Shown: one piece after another, positions 43,440 through 53,428 of the stretch | Position numbering within the stretch: position 1 is the stretch's first letter | Layout of the letters: every line of letters begins with the position of its first letter | DNA from: Pseudomonas syringae CC1557 | GTDB taxonomy: Bacteria > Pseudomonadota > Gammaproteobacteria > Pseudomonadales > Pseudomonadaceae | Assembly (NCBI RefSeq): GCF_000452705.1 | Contig: NZ_CP007014.1 | Location: 4,155,501 to 4,219,500 of the forward strand | DNA length: 64,000 bases | Direction of reading: 5' to 3' | Notes under the pieces: model-generated | Told to the model about the DNA's origin: nothing | The model's database searches: none | What the model saw: the letters and a program-made list of their open reading frames with translations, nothing else | Program-made: the position numbers and the translations under genes

Positions 43440-45815
43440 TTAGAAAGTCTGACCCAGGGAGAATTGGAATACCTGAGTTTCTGCTTCGTCGTCCGGCTTC
43501 TTAATCGGCATCGCCAAGGCAAAGCTCAGAGGGCCGAGCGCGGTGATCCAGGTGACGCCGATACCCACAGAGCTGGCCATACCGGACAGGTCGATGTTAT
43601 TGCATTCGACCGTTTTGCCAGAAGCAGATGTCTTGTTGGAATCACACTTGGTATCGAATACGTTACCGACATCCCAGAAAACGGAGGTACGGAGAGAACG
43701 TTGATCCTTGACGAATGGCAGCGGGAACATGACTTCTACACCACCCTGAACCAGAGCGTTGCCGCCGAACGGCAGTGGATCCTGGTCTGGATCTGCAAGG
43801 GTACCCGGCCTGGAACCGTTGCTTGGCGTACTACGCGGACCTAGCGTGCTGTCCTTGAAGCCACGAACCGAGTTGAAGCCACCGGCATAGTAGTTCTCGT
43901 AGAACGGCAGACCCGAGGTCGAACCATAACCATCGCCATAACCCAGCTCGGTGTGCAGACGCAGGGTGTAGTTGTCGGTGATCGGGTGGAAATACTGAGC
44001 ACGGTAATCCAGCTTGAAGAACGACAGGTCGCTGCCCGGCAAGGTGGATTCGAACACCAGGCTTTGCGAGTGACCACGGGTCGCCAGCACGCCTTTGTTC
44101 AGGGTCGATTCAGACCAGCCTACCGAACCCTTGAAGTTCAGATACTTGTCGCCTTCGCGGTTAACGAAGTCGAAAATCTCGTCAACGGTATATTTACCGG
44201 TCTTGATCTCATCCTGCTGCACGGTCAGGCCGTAGGTCAGGCGCGAGGTCTCGCTGATCGGGTAACCGAGGTTGATACCGGCACCCAGGCTGTCTACTGC
44301 GTAGCTTGCCACATCAACGTCGAGGTCATCGTAGTTGGTGGTGCGGTAGAACGCGTTGTAACCCAGGCTGACACCGTCCGGCGTGTAGTACGGATCGACA
44401 TAGCTGAAGTTGTAACGACTCTGGTATTCACTGCGGGTCAGACCGATGCTGACCTTGTTACCCGTACCCAGGAAGTTGTTCTGGCTGATCGAACCACCCA
44501 GGATCAGACCGGCACTCTGTGCGAAGCCGACGCTGGCGGTGATCGAACCGGAAGCCTGTTCTTCAACGGCGTAGTTCACGTCCACCTGATCGTCGGTACC
44601 CGGCACAGGCGGCGTTTCGACGTTGACTTCCTTGAAGAAGCCCAGGCGATCAAGACGGGTTTTCGACTGATCAATCAGGTAGGTAGAAGCCCAGCCGCCT
44701 TCCATCTGACGCATTTCGCGGCGCAGCACTTCGTCTTCCGACTTGGTGTTGCCACGGTAGTTGATGCGGTTGACGTAGGCACGCTTGCCCGGATCGACCA
44801 CAAAGGTGATGTCGACCGTGTGATCTTCGTTGTTCGGAGTCGGCACACCGTTGACGTTGGCGAAGGTATAGCCTTCGTTACCCAGACGACGGGTGATGAG
44901 CTCGGAGGTAGTGGTCATGACCTTGCGCGAGAACACCTGCCCTGGCTGCACCAGCAACAGGGATTTGACCTGGTCTTCAGGCACTTTCAGGTCGCCGCTG
45001 AGCTTGACCGACTTTACGCTGTACTTCTCGCCTTCGTTGACATTGACCGTGATGTACACGTTCTTCTTGTCAGGCGTGATCGACACCTGGGTCGAGGCGA
45101 TATCCATGTTGATATAGCCGCGATCAAGGTAGTAGGAACGCAGACGCTCAAGGTCGCCGGACAGCTTCTCGCGAGCATACTTGTCATCGTTCTTGAAGAA
45201 CGAGAGCCAGTTGCTGGTCTTGAGTTCGAACAGATCGGTCAGGTCTTCATCAGAGAAAACCGTGTTACCGACCACGTTGATGTGCTGAATGGAGGCAACG
45301 GTGCCTTCATTGATATCGATCTTCAGACCCACGCGGTTACGCGGCTGAGGTATGACCTCTGCGTCAACCGTAGCGGAGTAACGGCCCTGGGCAACGTATT
45401 GGCGTTGCAGTTCGTTACGCACACCTTCAAGGGTCGCACGCTGGAAAATTTCACCTTCGGCAAGACCGGACTGTTTCAGCCCCTTCATCAGGTCTTCAGT
45501 CGAGATGGCCTTGTTGCCCTCGATTTCGATGCTGGCAACCGACGGGCGCTCAACGACGTTGATGACCAGCACATTGCCGTCACGACCCAGCTGGATGTCT
45601 TGAAAGAAACCGGTTTTGAACAACGAACGGGTAGCATCGACCAGACGACCGTCATCCGCCTGCTCGCCTACGTTCAGCGGCAACGCACCAAAGACACTGC
45701 CGGCGGATACCCGCTGCAGGCCGTTGACACGGATATCGGAGATGGTGAAGGACTCGGCGTGAACTTCAGCGATCATCAGTGCGGAAAGAACCGCAGTTAG
45801 CAGCAGACGTTTCAT
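43440..45815 (-). CDS. bamA: Outer-membrane protein assembly factor BamA
   Basis: BamA is the core of the beta-barrel assembly machine in the outer membrane (Opr86 in P. aeruginosa). The 791-residue protein has a Sec signal peptide (cleavage after VHA), five POTRA repeats over about residues 22-420 (the first opening ESFTISDIRVNGLQRVSAGS), and a 16-stranded barrel from about residue 420. The loop-6 signature VRGF is at residues 650-653 and the final strand ends in FQFSLGQTF, the terminal aromatic of barrel proteins. Start at ATG 45815; the longer frame to 46007 is not family-like. A hairpin separates it from rseP. Confidence 0.98.
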   Translation of the reverse strand: MKRLLLTAVLSALMIAEVHAESFTISDIRVNGLQRVSAGSVFGALPLNVGEQADDGRLVDATRSLFKTGFFQDIQLGRDGNVLVINVVERPSVASIEIEGNKAISTEDLMKGLKQSGLAEGEIFQRATLEGVRNELQRQYVAQGRYSATVDAEVIPQPRNRVGLKIDINEGTVASIQHINVVGNTVFSDEDLTDLFELKTSNWLSFFKNDDKYAREKLSGDLERLRSYYLDRGYINMDIASTQVSITPDKKNVYITVNVNEGEKYSVKSVKLSGDLKVPEDQVKSLLLVQPGQVFSRKVMTTTSELITRRLGNEGYTFANVNGVPTPNNEDHTVDITFVVDPGKRAYVNRINYRGNTKSEDEVLRREMRQMEGGWASTYLIDQSKTRLDRLGFFKEVNVETPPVPGTDDQVDVNYAVEEQASGSITASVGFAQSAGLILGGSISQNNFLGTGNKVSIGLTRSEYQSRYNFSYVDPYYTPDGVSLGYNAFYRTTNYDDLDVDVASYAVDSLGAGINLGYPISETSRLTYGLTVQQDEIKTGKYTVDEIFDFVNREGDKYLNFKGSVGWSESTLNKGVLATRGHSQSLVFESTLPGSDLSFFKLDYRAQYFHPITDNYTLRLHTELGYGDGYGSTSGLPFYENYYAGGFNSVRGFKDSTLGPRSTPSNGSRPGTLADPDQDPLPFGGNALVQGGVEVMFPLPFVKDQRSLRTSVFWDVGNVFDTKCDSNKTSASGKTVECNNIDLSGMASSVGIGVTWITALGPLSFALAMPIKKPDDEAETQVFQFSLGQTF

Positions 45816-45847
45816 GAAGTCCTTTCTTATTCCAACTGGCAATAAAC

Positions 45848-45869
45848 AAACTGCCGCAAAATGCGGCAG
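45848..45869 (-). terminator. Hairpin between rseP and bamA
   Basis: Read leftward, CTGCCGCA and TGCGGCAG form a perfect eight-pair stem with a three-base loop, followed by TTTGTTTATT. It lies about 20 bases after the rseP stop and 33 bases before the bamA ATG, so it could attenuate read-through into bamA. Confidence 0.65.
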
Positions 45870-45889
45870 ATTCGCAACTCGGCAACGCT

Positions 45890-47242
45890 TTACAATCGGC
45901 CCAGATCGTTGACCAGTGCGAGCAACATTACGCCCACCACCAGACTGATACCGATCTGTGCACCCCAACCTTGTACCCTTTCCGAAAGGGGACGACCACG
46001 CGCCCACTCGATCAGATAAAACAGCAAATGCCCACCGTCAAGGACGGGAATGGGCAGTAGATTCAGAACCCCGAGGCTTATGCTCAGATAAGCGAGGAAA
46101 TTCAGAAAATCGCCAATGCCCGACTGGGCCGAAGCGCCCGCCACTTTAGCAATGGTTATCGGTCCACTCAAGTTTTTTACCGAGAGCTCGCCGAACAACA
46201 TTTTCTTGAGCGAGTCCAGAGTCAGCACGCTCATGCTCCAGGTGCGTTTTACACCCTCGCCCATGGCGGCGAAAGGGCCGTAGCTGACCTCTCGCAACAT
46301 TTCCGGTGGCCAATCGACAGCTTTTACCCCAGCCCCCAGATAACCTGCGGCGGCCTTGCCCTCACCCTTGACCGCAAGGGTGACTGGCACGTCCATCTGC
46401 ACGCCGTCACGGTCGATGCGCAGCGACACTTTGGCTTCAGGCCGCTCGCGCACCCGGTCGACAACCTGCTGCCATTCATTGAGCGGCTGACCGTCCATCG
46501 AAATCAGACGATCACCTGTCTTGAGGCCGGCACTCTGAGCAGGGCCTTTCGGATCAATCTCTGCCAGCACTGGCAACAAGGCCGGGCGCCACGGGCGAAT
46601 ACCGAGCGATTTGATCGGATCAGGCTCCTCGGCGCCTCTCAGCCAGTCACTCAGCACCAGCTCACGGGAAGTATCGACGGTCGAGCCCTCATCCCGGACC
46701 TTGAAAGCGATGGTACCGCTCTCTCCCAATCGACGAACCAGCTGCAAATTGACGGCAGCCCAGCCGGAGGTTGGCTCGCCATCAACTGCAACGATTTCCT
46801 GCCCAGACGTCAAACCGGCCTGCTGAGCGATACTGCCGGACTCGACGTTACCGATAACCGGGCGAACCTGCTCGCTGCCCATCATCGCCAGAACCCAGAA
46901 AAAGGCGATGGCCAGCAGGAAGTTGGCAGTCGGGCCAGCAATCACAATGGCGATGCGCTGCCCCACGGTCTTGCGGTTAAAGGACTGATCAGCCAGTTCG
47001 GGCGGAACATTGCCCTCACGCTCGTCGAGCATCTTCACATAGCCGCCCAGCGGAATCGCGGCAATCACGTACTCGGTGCCCTGACGGTCGTGCCAGCGCA
47101 CCAGCGGCATACCGAAGCCCACCGAAAAACGCAGCACTTTGACGCCACAGCGCCGAGCCACCCAGAAGTGGCCGAATTCGTGGAAGGTCACCAACACACC
47201 CAGAGCAATCAGGGTGCCAAGAATCATGTATAGAGCGCTCAT
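45890..47242 (-). CDS. rseP: Regulated intramembrane zinc metalloprotease RseP (MucP)
   Basis: RseP cleaves the anti-sigma factor MucA/RseA within the membrane, releasing the envelope-stress sigma factor (AlgU in Pseudomonas). The 450-residue S2P-family protein has the zinc-binding HEFGH at residues 21-25 in the first membrane segment, two tandem PDZ domains (roughly residues 120-300, each ending in the I-S/AVDGEP-type carboxylate-binding loops), and the third zinc ligand in NLLPIPVLDGGHLL near the C-terminus. It follows dxr and precedes bamA, the known conserved cluster. Confidence 0.97.
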   Translation of the reverse strand: MSALYMILGTLIALGVLVTFHEFGHFWVARRCGVKVLRFSVGFGMPLVRWHDRQGTEYVIAAIPLGGYVKMLDEREGNVPPELADQSFNRKTVGQRIAIVIAGPTANFLLAIAFFWVLAMMGSEQVRPVIGNVESGSIAQQAGLTSGQEIVAVDGEPTSGWAAVNLQLVRRLGESGTIAFKVRDEGSTVDTSRELVLSDWLRGAEEPDPIKSLGIRPWRPALLPVLAEIDPKGPAQSAGLKTGDRLISMDGQPLNEWQQVVDRVRERPEAKVSLRIDRDGVQMDVPVTLAVKGEGKAAAGYLGAGVKAVDWPPEMLREVSYGPFAAMGEGVKRTWSMSVLTLDSLKKMLFGELSVKNLSGPITIAKVAGASAQSGIGDFLNFLAYLSISLGVLNLLPIPVLDGGHLLFYLIEWARGRPLSERVQGWGAQIGISLVVGVMLLALVNDLGRL

Positions 47243-47352
47243 CCGTTTTCTCCAGGTACCGACTGGTCGGTCAGCGTGTTAATCATCACAAGCCTTTGAG
47301 GCCTGCCATTGACGCACCACAGCAACCCTTTGGTTCATTCCTTGGCATGTCA

Positions 47353-48543
47353 CTACCGGCCGCTTCTTTCAAGCCATTGCCCTGCCAGCATGCGCGCTTT
47401 CGCATCCACCGCAAAAACCGTATCGAGCGCTTCGACGGCGATCACGGGCTCCTGACTCAGGACGTCCTCGATGATACCGGCGATCTCCAGGTAACCGATA
47501 CGCCGTTCAAGAAATGCCGCACCGGCCACTTCATTGGCTGCATTGAGCATGGCGGGCGCGCTGCCCCCTGCTTCTGCTGCATGCCTGGCGAGCCGCAGAC
47601 ACGGGAAACGTCCTTCGTCTGGCTCCTGAAAATCCAGTTGTCCAATTTTGAAAAGGTCCAGCGGCGCTACGCCGGAGTCTACACGTGCAGGCCAGGCCAG
47701 TGCATTGGCGATTGGTGTACGCATGTCGGGATTGCCCAGCTGAGCCAGAACCGAGCCATCAACATAATCGACCAGCGAGTGGATCACGCTCTGGGGGTGG
47801 ATCACAACCTCGACCTGATCAGGGCGCGCATCGAACAGCCAGCAGGCTTCGATCAACTCAAGCCCCTTGTTCATCATCGTGGCCGAGTCCACAGAAATCT
47901 TGCGCCCCATCGACCAGACTGGATGGGCACAGGCCTGCTCCGGGGTTACATCCTGCAACTGATCGAGCGCCGTTTCACGGAACGGACCGCCCGAAGCAGT
48001 CAGCATGATACGCCGAACACCGACAGCGCCCAGGCCACGCGAAAAATCGGCAGGCAGGCATTGAAAGATCGCATTGTGCTCACTGTCGATAGGCAGCAGC
48101 ACCGCGCCGCTGCGCTGTACGGCCTGCATAAACAAGGCGCCGGACATGACCAGCGCTTCCTTGTTGGCCAGCAACACTTTCTTGCCTGCCTCTACAGCGG
48201 CAAGGGTCGGACGCAAGCCAGCCGCACCGACAATGGCAGCCATTACCGCATCGACCCGAGGATGCGCCGCCACCTCGCACAGACCACTTTCCCCAACCAG
48301 TACACGGGTATCCAGCCCGGCAGCGGCAAGGTCGTCCTGCAATTTACGGGCTACCGCCTGATCCGGCACAACGGCGTATTGCGGCGTGTGCCGCACGCAC
48401 AAGGCCAGCAGTTCATCCAGACGACTGTAGCCGGTCAGCGCGAACACCCGATACAACGCAGGATGACGCGCAACCACATCAAGCGTACTCAGGCCGATGG
48501 AACCGGTGGCCCCCAGAATGGTGATCTGTTGCGGACCACTCAC
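47353..48543 (-). CDS. dxr: 1-deoxy-D-xylulose 5-phosphate reductoisomerase Dxr
   Basis: Dxr makes methylerythritol 4-phosphate from deoxyxylulose phosphate with NADPH, the first committed step to isoprenoids. The 396-residue protein has the NADPH-binding [13 protein letters not shown] at about 8-20, the catalytic/metal block [12 protein letters not shown] and LTASGGPF, and the C-terminal four-helix domain. It overlaps cdsA by four bases and lies upstream of rseP. Its distance from ispD and ispF in the window shows the MEP pathway is split over three loci. Confidence 0.98.
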   Translation of the reverse strand: MSGPQQITILGATGSIGLSTLDVVARHPALYRVFALTGYSRLDELLALCVRHTPQYAVVPDQAVARKLQDDLAAAGLDTRVLVGESGLCEVAAHPRVDAVMAAIVGAAGLRPTLAAVEAGKKVLLANKEALVMSGALFMQAVQRSGAVLLPIDSEHNAIFQCLPADFSRGLGAVGVRRIMLTASGGPFRETALDQLQDVTPEQACAHPVWSMGRKISVDSATMMNKGLELIEACWLFDARPDQVEVVIHPQSVIHSLVDYVDGSVLAQLGNPDMRTPIANALAWPARVDSGVAPLDLFKIGQLDFQEPDEGRFPCLRLARHAAEAGGSAPAMLNAANEVAGAAFLERRIGYLEIAGIIEDVLSQEPVIAVEALDTVFAVDAKARMLAGQWLERSGR

Positions 48544-49355
48544 ATGACACCCCAGTCAGCAGCCCAGAGCAACACGGCAAACACCGGGATAGCTGCCGTC
48601 AGGCTGTCAATGCGGTCCAGTACACCACCATGGCCTGGCAGCAGATTACTGCTGTCCTTGACCCCGGACTGGCGCTTGAACATGCTTTCGGTCAAATCAC
48701 CGATCACTGAGATGAATACGATCACCGCAGCCCCCAGCAGAGCGGCAATGAACTGGATAACGGACCAGTCGCGGGAAACACCCACCACAGCCGTAATCCC
48801 GAGACTGACCACCAAACCGCCGTATACGCCCTCCCAGCTTTTGCCCGGGCTTACCTTGGGTGCGAGCTTGCGCTTGCCGAATGCCTTGCCGGAGAAATAG
48901 GCACCGATGTCGGCAGCCCACACCAGCACCATGACCGACAGAATCAGCCAATTGCCCAGCGGCCACTGCTTGATCAGTACCAGACCCTGCCAGGCAGGCA
49001 GCAAAATCAGCAGACCGATCACCAGTTTGCACACGGCGCTCGCCCAGTGACTACTGGAGTCGGGATAAGTGAGCACCAGGAACGTCGCCACGCCCCACCA
49101 GATGACTGCGGCCACCAGCACCCAGGGCTCAAGCCCCGGCAGCAGGTACATCAGAAAAAGCAGGACAGCGACCACCGCTGCATAGCCGATACGCATCGAC
49201 TGGGCGGCAAAACCCGCCAGTCGCGCCCATTCCCAGGCACCCAGAACGACAACCACCCCGATAAACAGGGCGAAGTACATGCCGGTCAGCAGGAAAAAAC
49301 CGCACAGGGCAATCGGCAACAGGATGAGTGCCGTGATGATCCGTTGTTTCAACAT
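48540..49355 (-). CDS. cdsA: Phosphatidate cytidylyltransferase CdsA
   Basis: CdsA makes CDP-diacylglycerol, the common precursor of phosphatidylethanolamine, phosphatidylglycerol and cardiolipin, in the inner membrane. The 271-residue protein has about eight membrane segments and the family signature near residues 222-249: [20 protein letters not shown] followed by GVLDRID, which holds the metal- and CTP-binding aspartates. It overlaps uppS by one base and dxr by four bases, so translation of the three is coupled. Confidence 0.97.
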   Translation of the reverse strand: MLKQRIITALILLPIALCGFFLLTGMYFALFIGVVVVLGAWEWARLAGFAAQSMRIGYAAVVAVLLFLMYLLPGLEPWVLVAAVIWWGVATFLVLTYPDSSSHWASAVCKLVIGLLILLPAWQGLVLIKQWPLGNWLILSVMVLVWAADIGAYFSGKAFGKRKLAPKVSPGKSWEGVYGGLVVSLGITAVVGVSRDWSVIQFIAALLGAAVIVFISVIGDLTESMFKRQSGVKDSSNLLPGHGGVLDRIDSLTAAIPVFAVLLWAADWGVM

Positions 49356-50110
49356 TAAGCCCGGGCTCCAGCTTCTACCTGTTCGCTGGTTTTACCGAAG
49401 CGACGTTGGCGAGAAGCGAAATCTGCCAGCGCAGCGCGCATGGCATCGTGTTTGAAGTCCGGCCAGAACAGGTCGGAGAAGTACAGCTCGGCATAGGCCA
49501 GCTGCCAAAGCAGGAAATTGCTGATGCGGTGCTCGCCACCGGTGCGAATGCACAGATCCGGCAGCGGCAGATCACCGGTGGCCAGACAGGCCTGCAGCAG
49601 CTCGGGCGTAATCTCGTCCGGCTGCAAATGCCCGGCCTGAACTTCACGCGCCAGCCGTTGAGCAGCCTGCGCGATGTCCCATTGGCCGCCGTAATTGGCC
49701 GCAATCTGCAGCACGAAGCGATGGTTGCCTGACGTCCGCACCTCGGCCTCACGCATCGCTGCCTGAAGCTCGGGATGAAAGCGCGAACGATCGCCAATGA
49801 TGCGCAAGCTGATGTCATTTTCGTTCAAGCGCTTGGTTTCACGCCTCAGGGCCGTGAAAAACAGCTCCATCAGCGCTCCGACCTCTTCTGCGGGGCGCTG
49901 CCAGTTTTCACTGGAGAACGCGAACAGCGTCAGCACTTCGACCTTGGCTTCGGCACAGACCTCGATAACGGCGCGCACAGCATCGACGCCCGCCTTGTGG
50001 CCTGCAACGCCTGGCAACAGACGCTTTTTCGCCCAGCGATTATTACCATCCATGATAATCGCGACGTGACGCGGCACCGATGAAGGCGCGGCAGGTTCTA
50101 TTTTTCCCAT
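49355..50110 (-). CDS. uppS: Undecaprenyl diphosphate synthase UppS
   Basis: UppS (a cis-prenyltransferase) condenses isopentenyl units onto farnesyl diphosphate to make the C55 carrier for peptidoglycan and O-antigen. The 251-residue protein has the metal/substrate block HVAIIMDGNNRWAKKR with the catalytic Asp21, the LTLFAFSSENWQRP block, and the C-terminal RTGGEHRISNFLLWQLAYAE. It is 16 bases after frr and one base overlapping cdsA, as in the conserved frr-uppS-cdsA cluster. Confidence 0.98.
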   Translation of the reverse strand: MGKIEPAAPSSVPRHVAIIMDGNNRWAKKRLLPGVAGHKAGVDAVRAVIEVCAEAKVEVLTLFAFSSENWQRPAEEVGALMELFFTALRRETKRLNENDISLRIIGDRSRFHPELQAAMREAEVRTSGNHRFVLQIAANYGGQWDIAQAAQRLAREVQAGHLQPDEITPELLQACLATGDLPLPDLCIRTGGEHRISNFLLWQLAYAELYFSDLFWPDFKHDAMRAALADFASRQRRFGKTSEQVEAGARA

Positions 50111-50126
50111 GAAAGCGTCCGAAACC

Positions 50127-50684
50127 TTATACAGCCATCAGATCAGCTTCTTTCTGCTTCACAGCAGCCTCGATTTCCGCCACGAACTTGTCGGTCAGCT
50201 TCTGGACATCGTCCGCCGCACGACGCTCTTCGTCTTCACTGATTTCCTTGTCCTTGACCAGGTCTTTCAACTGGCTCAGGGCATCACGACGGATGTTGCG
50301 GACAGCAACACGAGCATCTTCAGCAGCGTCGCGGGCCTGCTTGGTGAAGCCCTTGCGGGTTTCTTCGGTCAGCGCCGGCATCGAAATCAGCAGCAGCTCG
50401 CCGAGGTTGGTCGGGTTGAAGCCCAGACCGGAGCTCTGGATAGCCTTGTCGACGGCCGCCAGCATGTTGCGCTCGAACGCCACGACCTGCAGGGTGCGCG
50501 AATCCTTGACGGTCACGTTGGCAACCTGGCTCAACGGCGTATCGGCACCGTAGTAAGGAACCATGACGCCACCCAGAATGCTTGGGTGTGCCTTGCCGGT
50601 ACGGATTCGGGTGAAGGCATGGGCCAGCGACTCCAGGCTCTTCTGCATGCGAACCTGAGCGTCTTTCTTGATTTCGTTGATCAT
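50127..50684 (-). CDS. frr: Ribosome recycling factor Frr
   Basis: Frr, with EF-G, splits post-termination ribosomes. The 185-residue protein has the three-helix-bundle start [19 protein letters not shown], the conserved [20 protein letters not shown] and the domain II sequence [20 protein letters not shown], ending with the long C-terminal helix. It overlaps pyrH by four bases. Length and sequence are standard; Frr is essential. Confidence 0.99.
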   Translation of the reverse strand: MINEIKKDAQVRMQKSLESLAHAFTRIRTGKAHPSILGGVMVPYYGADTPLSQVANVTVKDSRTLQVVAFERNMLAAVDKAIQSSGLGFNPTNLGELLLISMPALTEETRKGFTKQARDAAEDARVAVRNIRRDALSQLKDLVKDKEISEDEERRAADDVQKLTDKFVAEIEAAVKQKEADLMAV

Positions 50685-51424
50685 TGTTGGGCTTCCTCGA
50701 TCAGGGTTCCTTCAGCGCCACCATGGACGATATTCAGAAGGGCACCCGGCTTGTTCATATTGAAGACGCGCAGCGGCATCTTGTGATCGCGACACAGACA
50801 GATAGCGGTCAGATCCATCACACCCAGCTTGCGATCCAGCACTTCATCGTAAGTCAGATGATCGAACTTCTCGGCATTCGGGTCCTTGAATGGATCTGCG
50901 GTGTACACACCATCGACCTTGGTCGCTTTGAGCACCACATCGGCGTCGATCTCGATAGCGCGCAGGCACGCTGCCGAATCGGTCGTGAAGAACGGATTAC
51001 CCGTACCCGCCGCGAAGATCACCACTTCCTTGGCGCTGAGATGGCGCATCGCCTTGCGACGATCATAGTGATCGGTGACGCCTACCATCGAAATGGCAGA
51101 CATGACGATCGCTGTGATATTAGCGCGCTCGAGCGCATCACGCATGGCGAGGGCGTTCATCACAGTGGCCAGCATGCCCATGTGGTCGCCTGTTACCCGA
51201 TCCATGCCGGCAGCGCTCAGGGCTGCGCCACGGAACAGGTTGCCACCACCGATGACCAGACCGACCTGAACGCCGATACCGACCAGTTGGCCGACTTCCA
51301 GCGCCATGCGGTCCAGGACCTTGGGGTCGATGCCGAACTCTTCGGAGCCCATGAGGGCCTCGCCGCTAAGCTTGAGTAGAATGCGTTTATAGCGAGCCTG
51401 ATAACCACTGCCCTGCTGAGCCAT
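50681..51424 (-). CDS. pyrH: Uridylate kinase PyrH
   Basis: PyrH phosphorylates UMP to UDP and is a hexameric amino-acid-kinase-fold protein. The 247-residue product has the [20 protein letters not shown] start, the [13 protein letters not shown] phosphate-binding loop, the [17 protein letters not shown] block ([19 protein letters not shown]), and the [20 protein letters not shown] uridine-binding region. It overlaps frr by four bases. A 206-base gap with two hairpins divides it from tsf, so it may have its own promoter. Confidence 0.98.
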   Translation of the reverse strand: MAQQGSGYQARYKRILLKLSGEALMGSEEFGIDPKVLDRMALEVGQLVGIGVQVGLVIGGGNLFRGAALSAAGMDRVTGDHMGMLATVMNALAMRDALERANITAIVMSAISMVGVTDHYDRRKAMRHLSAKEVVIFAAGTGNPFFTTDSAACLRAIEIDADVVLKATKVDGVYTADPFKDPNAEKFDHLTYDEVLDRKLGVMDLTAICLCRDHKMPLRVFNMNKPGALLNIVHGGAEGTLIEEAQQ

Positions 51425-51495
51425 TGCGAATCTCTCCTGCGGCGTTTTTTGAAAAAATCTGTGCTGGCTATTTCAAGCCTGCGCTTACTTTAGCT

Positions 51496-51514
51496 CGACG
51501 CTGTTCGAGCGTCG
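51496..51514. terminator. Hairpin upstream of pyrH
   Basis: CGACGCT and AGCGTCG form a perfect seven-pair stem with loop GTTCG. It lies about 70 bases before the pyrH ATG and about 115 bases after the tsf stop. No T-run follows on either strand; leader structure is as likely as termination. Confidence 0.4.
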
Positions 51515-51572
51515 GGAGAATGCAGCCTTGCGGGCACAATCTCCAAGAAAAAAATTCCTTTGCTCTTTCGAC

Positions 51573-51606
51573 AAAGAGGCCGCACGCGTAAGCGGGCAGC
51601 CTCTTT
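51573..51606 (-). terminator. Stem-loop after tsf
   Basis: Read leftward, AAAGAGGC and GCCTCTTT pair in an eight-base stem around an 18-base, partly self-complementary loop (CCCGCTTACGCG). A T-run of seven follows about 20 bases later at about 51549-51555. It begins 25 bases after the tsf stop, fitting a terminator before pyrH. Confidence 0.65.
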
Positions 51607-51630
51607 GGGGCGGCAGTTTGAAAAACCGTC

Positions 51631-52494
51631 TTACTGCTTGGCGGCAGCCAGCTGGGCGGCAACTTCGTCAGCGAAGTTGTCGACAGGCTTCTCGATGCCT
51701 TCGCCTACCTTGAAGTAGGTGAAAGAAACGATTTCAGCGCCGGCTTTCTTGGCCAGCTCACCGACCTTGACTTCCGGGTTCTTGACGAACGCCTGCTCAA
51801 CCAGGCTGGCTTCTGCCAGGAACTTGGTGATACGGCCGCCAACCATCTTCTCGACGATTTCAGCAGGCTTGCCTTTGATCTTGTCTTCGTTCAGTTGCAG
51901 GAAGACATTCTTCTCGCGCTCGATCGCTTCGGCAGAAACTTCCGAAGGGAACAGGAACTCAGGGTTGCTCGCCGCTACGTGCATGGCGATGTCTTTAGCC
52001 AGATCGACGTCGCCGCCTTTCAGGGTCACAACCACACCGATCTTGTTGCCGTGCAGGTAAGTACCTACCACGTCACCTTCGATGCGCTTCAGACGACGAA
52101 TGTTGACGTTTTCGCCAACCTTGCCGACCAGTACCAGACGTGCAGCTTCCTGAGCTTCGATCAGGGGAGCAACGTCGGTCATTTTGTCAGCAAAGGCTTT
52201 TTCGACACTGGCAGCGACGAAATTCTTGAAGTCGTCCTGCAGGGCCAGGAAGTCGGTCTGCGAGTTGACTTCGATGATGACAGCAGCCTTGCCGTCGTCC
52301 TTGATGGCGATGGCGCCTTCAGCAGCTACGTTGCCTGCTTTTTTGGCGGCCTTGATGGCGCCTGAAGCACGCATGTCGTCGATTGCTTTTTCGATGTCGC
52401 CGCCAGCCTTGGTCAAGGCCTTTTTGCAATCCATCATGCCTTCGCCGGTACGCTCGCGCAGTTCTTTGACCAACGCTGCAGTAATCTCTGCCAT
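51631..52494 (-). CDS. tsf: Translation elongation factor Ts
   Basis: EF-Ts exchanges GDP for GTP on EF-Tu. The 287-residue protein has the N-terminal UBA-like domain (ITAALVKELRERTGEGMMDC), the Tu-contacting VIEVNSQTDFLAL block with the TDF motif, and the HVAASNPEF and VSAEAIEREKN segments of the core. It lies downstream of rpsB, separated by tandem hairpins that likely set the tsf:rpsB ratio. It is essential. Confidence 0.99.
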   Translation of the reverse strand: MAEITAALVKELRERTGEGMMDCKKALTKAGGDIEKAIDDMRASGAIKAAKKAGNVAAEGAIAIKDDGKAAVIIEVNSQTDFLALQDDFKNFVAASVEKAFADKMTDVAPLIEAQEAARLVLVGKVGENVNIRRLKRIEGDVVGTYLHGNKIGVVVTLKGGDVDLAKDIAMHVAASNPEFLFPSEVSAEAIEREKNVFLQLNEDKIKGKPAEIVEKMVGGRITKFLAEASLVEQAFVKNPEVKVGELAKKAGAEIVSFTYFKVGEGIEKPVDNFADEVAAQLAAAKQ

Positions 52495-52629
52495 TTCAAA
52501 ATCCTCTTGGATAGGTCTTCAACCATTCCACCCGGCTGGCCGGGCGTGCAATTCTTGAAAAATCAGGGTGGCAGCAACACATGACAACAAGGCCATGATT
52601 GCAAGCCGACAAATCATTTCCGAGGTGGC

Positions 52630-52653
52630 AAAAAGGGGGCTAAGCCCCCTTTT
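52630..52653 (-). terminator. Terminator/attenuator between rpsB and tsf
   Basis: AAAAGGGGG and CCCCCTTTT pair perfectly around a short CTAAG-type loop, with flanking A and T runs on both sides, the layout of a strong rho-independent terminator. As tsf must be transcribed past it, it probably permits partial read-through. Confidence 0.8.
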
Positions 52654-52659
52654 CGCGTA

Positions 52660-52688
52660 CTGAGTAAACGCCAGGCGTTTTTACTCAG
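52660..52688 (-). terminator. Second hairpin overlapping the rpsB stop
   Basis: CTGAGTAAACGC and GCGTTTTTACTCAG pair (with one bulge) around a CAG loop; the distal arm includes the rpsB stop codon. It lies just ahead of the terminator at 52630-52653, forming a tandem pair. Confidence 0.55.
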
Positions 52689-53428
52689 CCTTCTACAGCT
52701 GCTGCAGCCGGAGCTTCTTCGACGAAAACGTCGGTGCCGCCAGCAACATTGTTACGACCACGGATAACAGCGTCAGCCATCGAACCCATGTACAGCTGGA
52801 TAGCGCGGATTGCGTCATCGTTGCCCGGGATGATGTAGTCAACGCCTTCTGGGCTGCTGTTGGTATCGACAACGCCGATAACCGGGATGCCCAGCTTGTT
52901 GGCTTCGGTGATCGCGATGCGCTCGTGATCAACGTCGATAACGAACAATGCGTCTGGCAGACCGCCCATGTCCTTGATACCACCCAGGCTGCGATCCAGT
53001 TTTTCCAGATCACGGGTGCGCATCAGGGCTTCTTTCTTGGTCAGCTTGGCGAAAGTACCGTCTTCAGCTTGTACTTCCAGCTCGCGCAGACGTTTGATCG
53101 ACTGACGGATGGTCTTGAAGTTGGTCAGCATGCCGCCCAACCAGCGATGATCGACGTACGGCGAACCGCAACGTGCTGCTTCTTCAGCAACGATCTTGCC
53201 AGCGGAACGCTTGGTGCCGACGAACAGAATCTTGTTTTTGCCCGAAGCCAGGCGCTCAACGAAAGTCAAAGCTTCGTTGAACATAGGCAGGGTTTTTTCA
53301 AGGTTGATGATGTGAATCTTGTTACGCGCGCCGAAAATGTACTTACCCATTTTCGGGTTCCAGTAACGGGTTTGGTGACCGAAGTGGCAACCAGCCTTCA
53401 GCATATCGCGCATATTGACTTGGGACAT
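52685..53428 (-). CDS. rpsB: 30S ribosomal protein S2
   Basis: S2 is a late-assembling small-subunit protein that helps bind S1. The 247-residue product starts [20 protein letters not shown] and has the conserved [36 protein letters not shown] and [15 protein letters not shown] blocks, with the [20 protein letters not shown] stretch. Its Ala/Glu-rich tail ends AAAAVEG. AAGGAACT precedes the ATG (to within a base of 53428). A long leader separates it from the divergent map gene. Expression in relatives is autoregulated by S2. Confidence 0.98.
   Translation of the reverse strand: MSQVNMRDMLKAGCHFGHQTRYWNPKMGKYIFGARNKIHIINLEKTLPMFNEALTFVERLASGKNKILFVGTKRSAGKIVAEEAARCGSPYVDHRWLGGMLTNFKTIRQSIKRLRELEVQAEDGTFAKLTKKEALMRTRDLEKLDRSLGGIKDMGGLPDALFVIDVDHERIAITEANKLGIPVIGVVDTNSSPEGVDYIIPGNDDAIRAIQLYMGSMADAVIRGRNNVAGGTDVFVEEAPAAAAVEG

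Noticed and set aside
43953..45800. A 615-codon plus-strand frame opposite bamA
   Set aside because: Shadow of bamA; the sense strand has all BamA domains and the frame has no recognisable protein.
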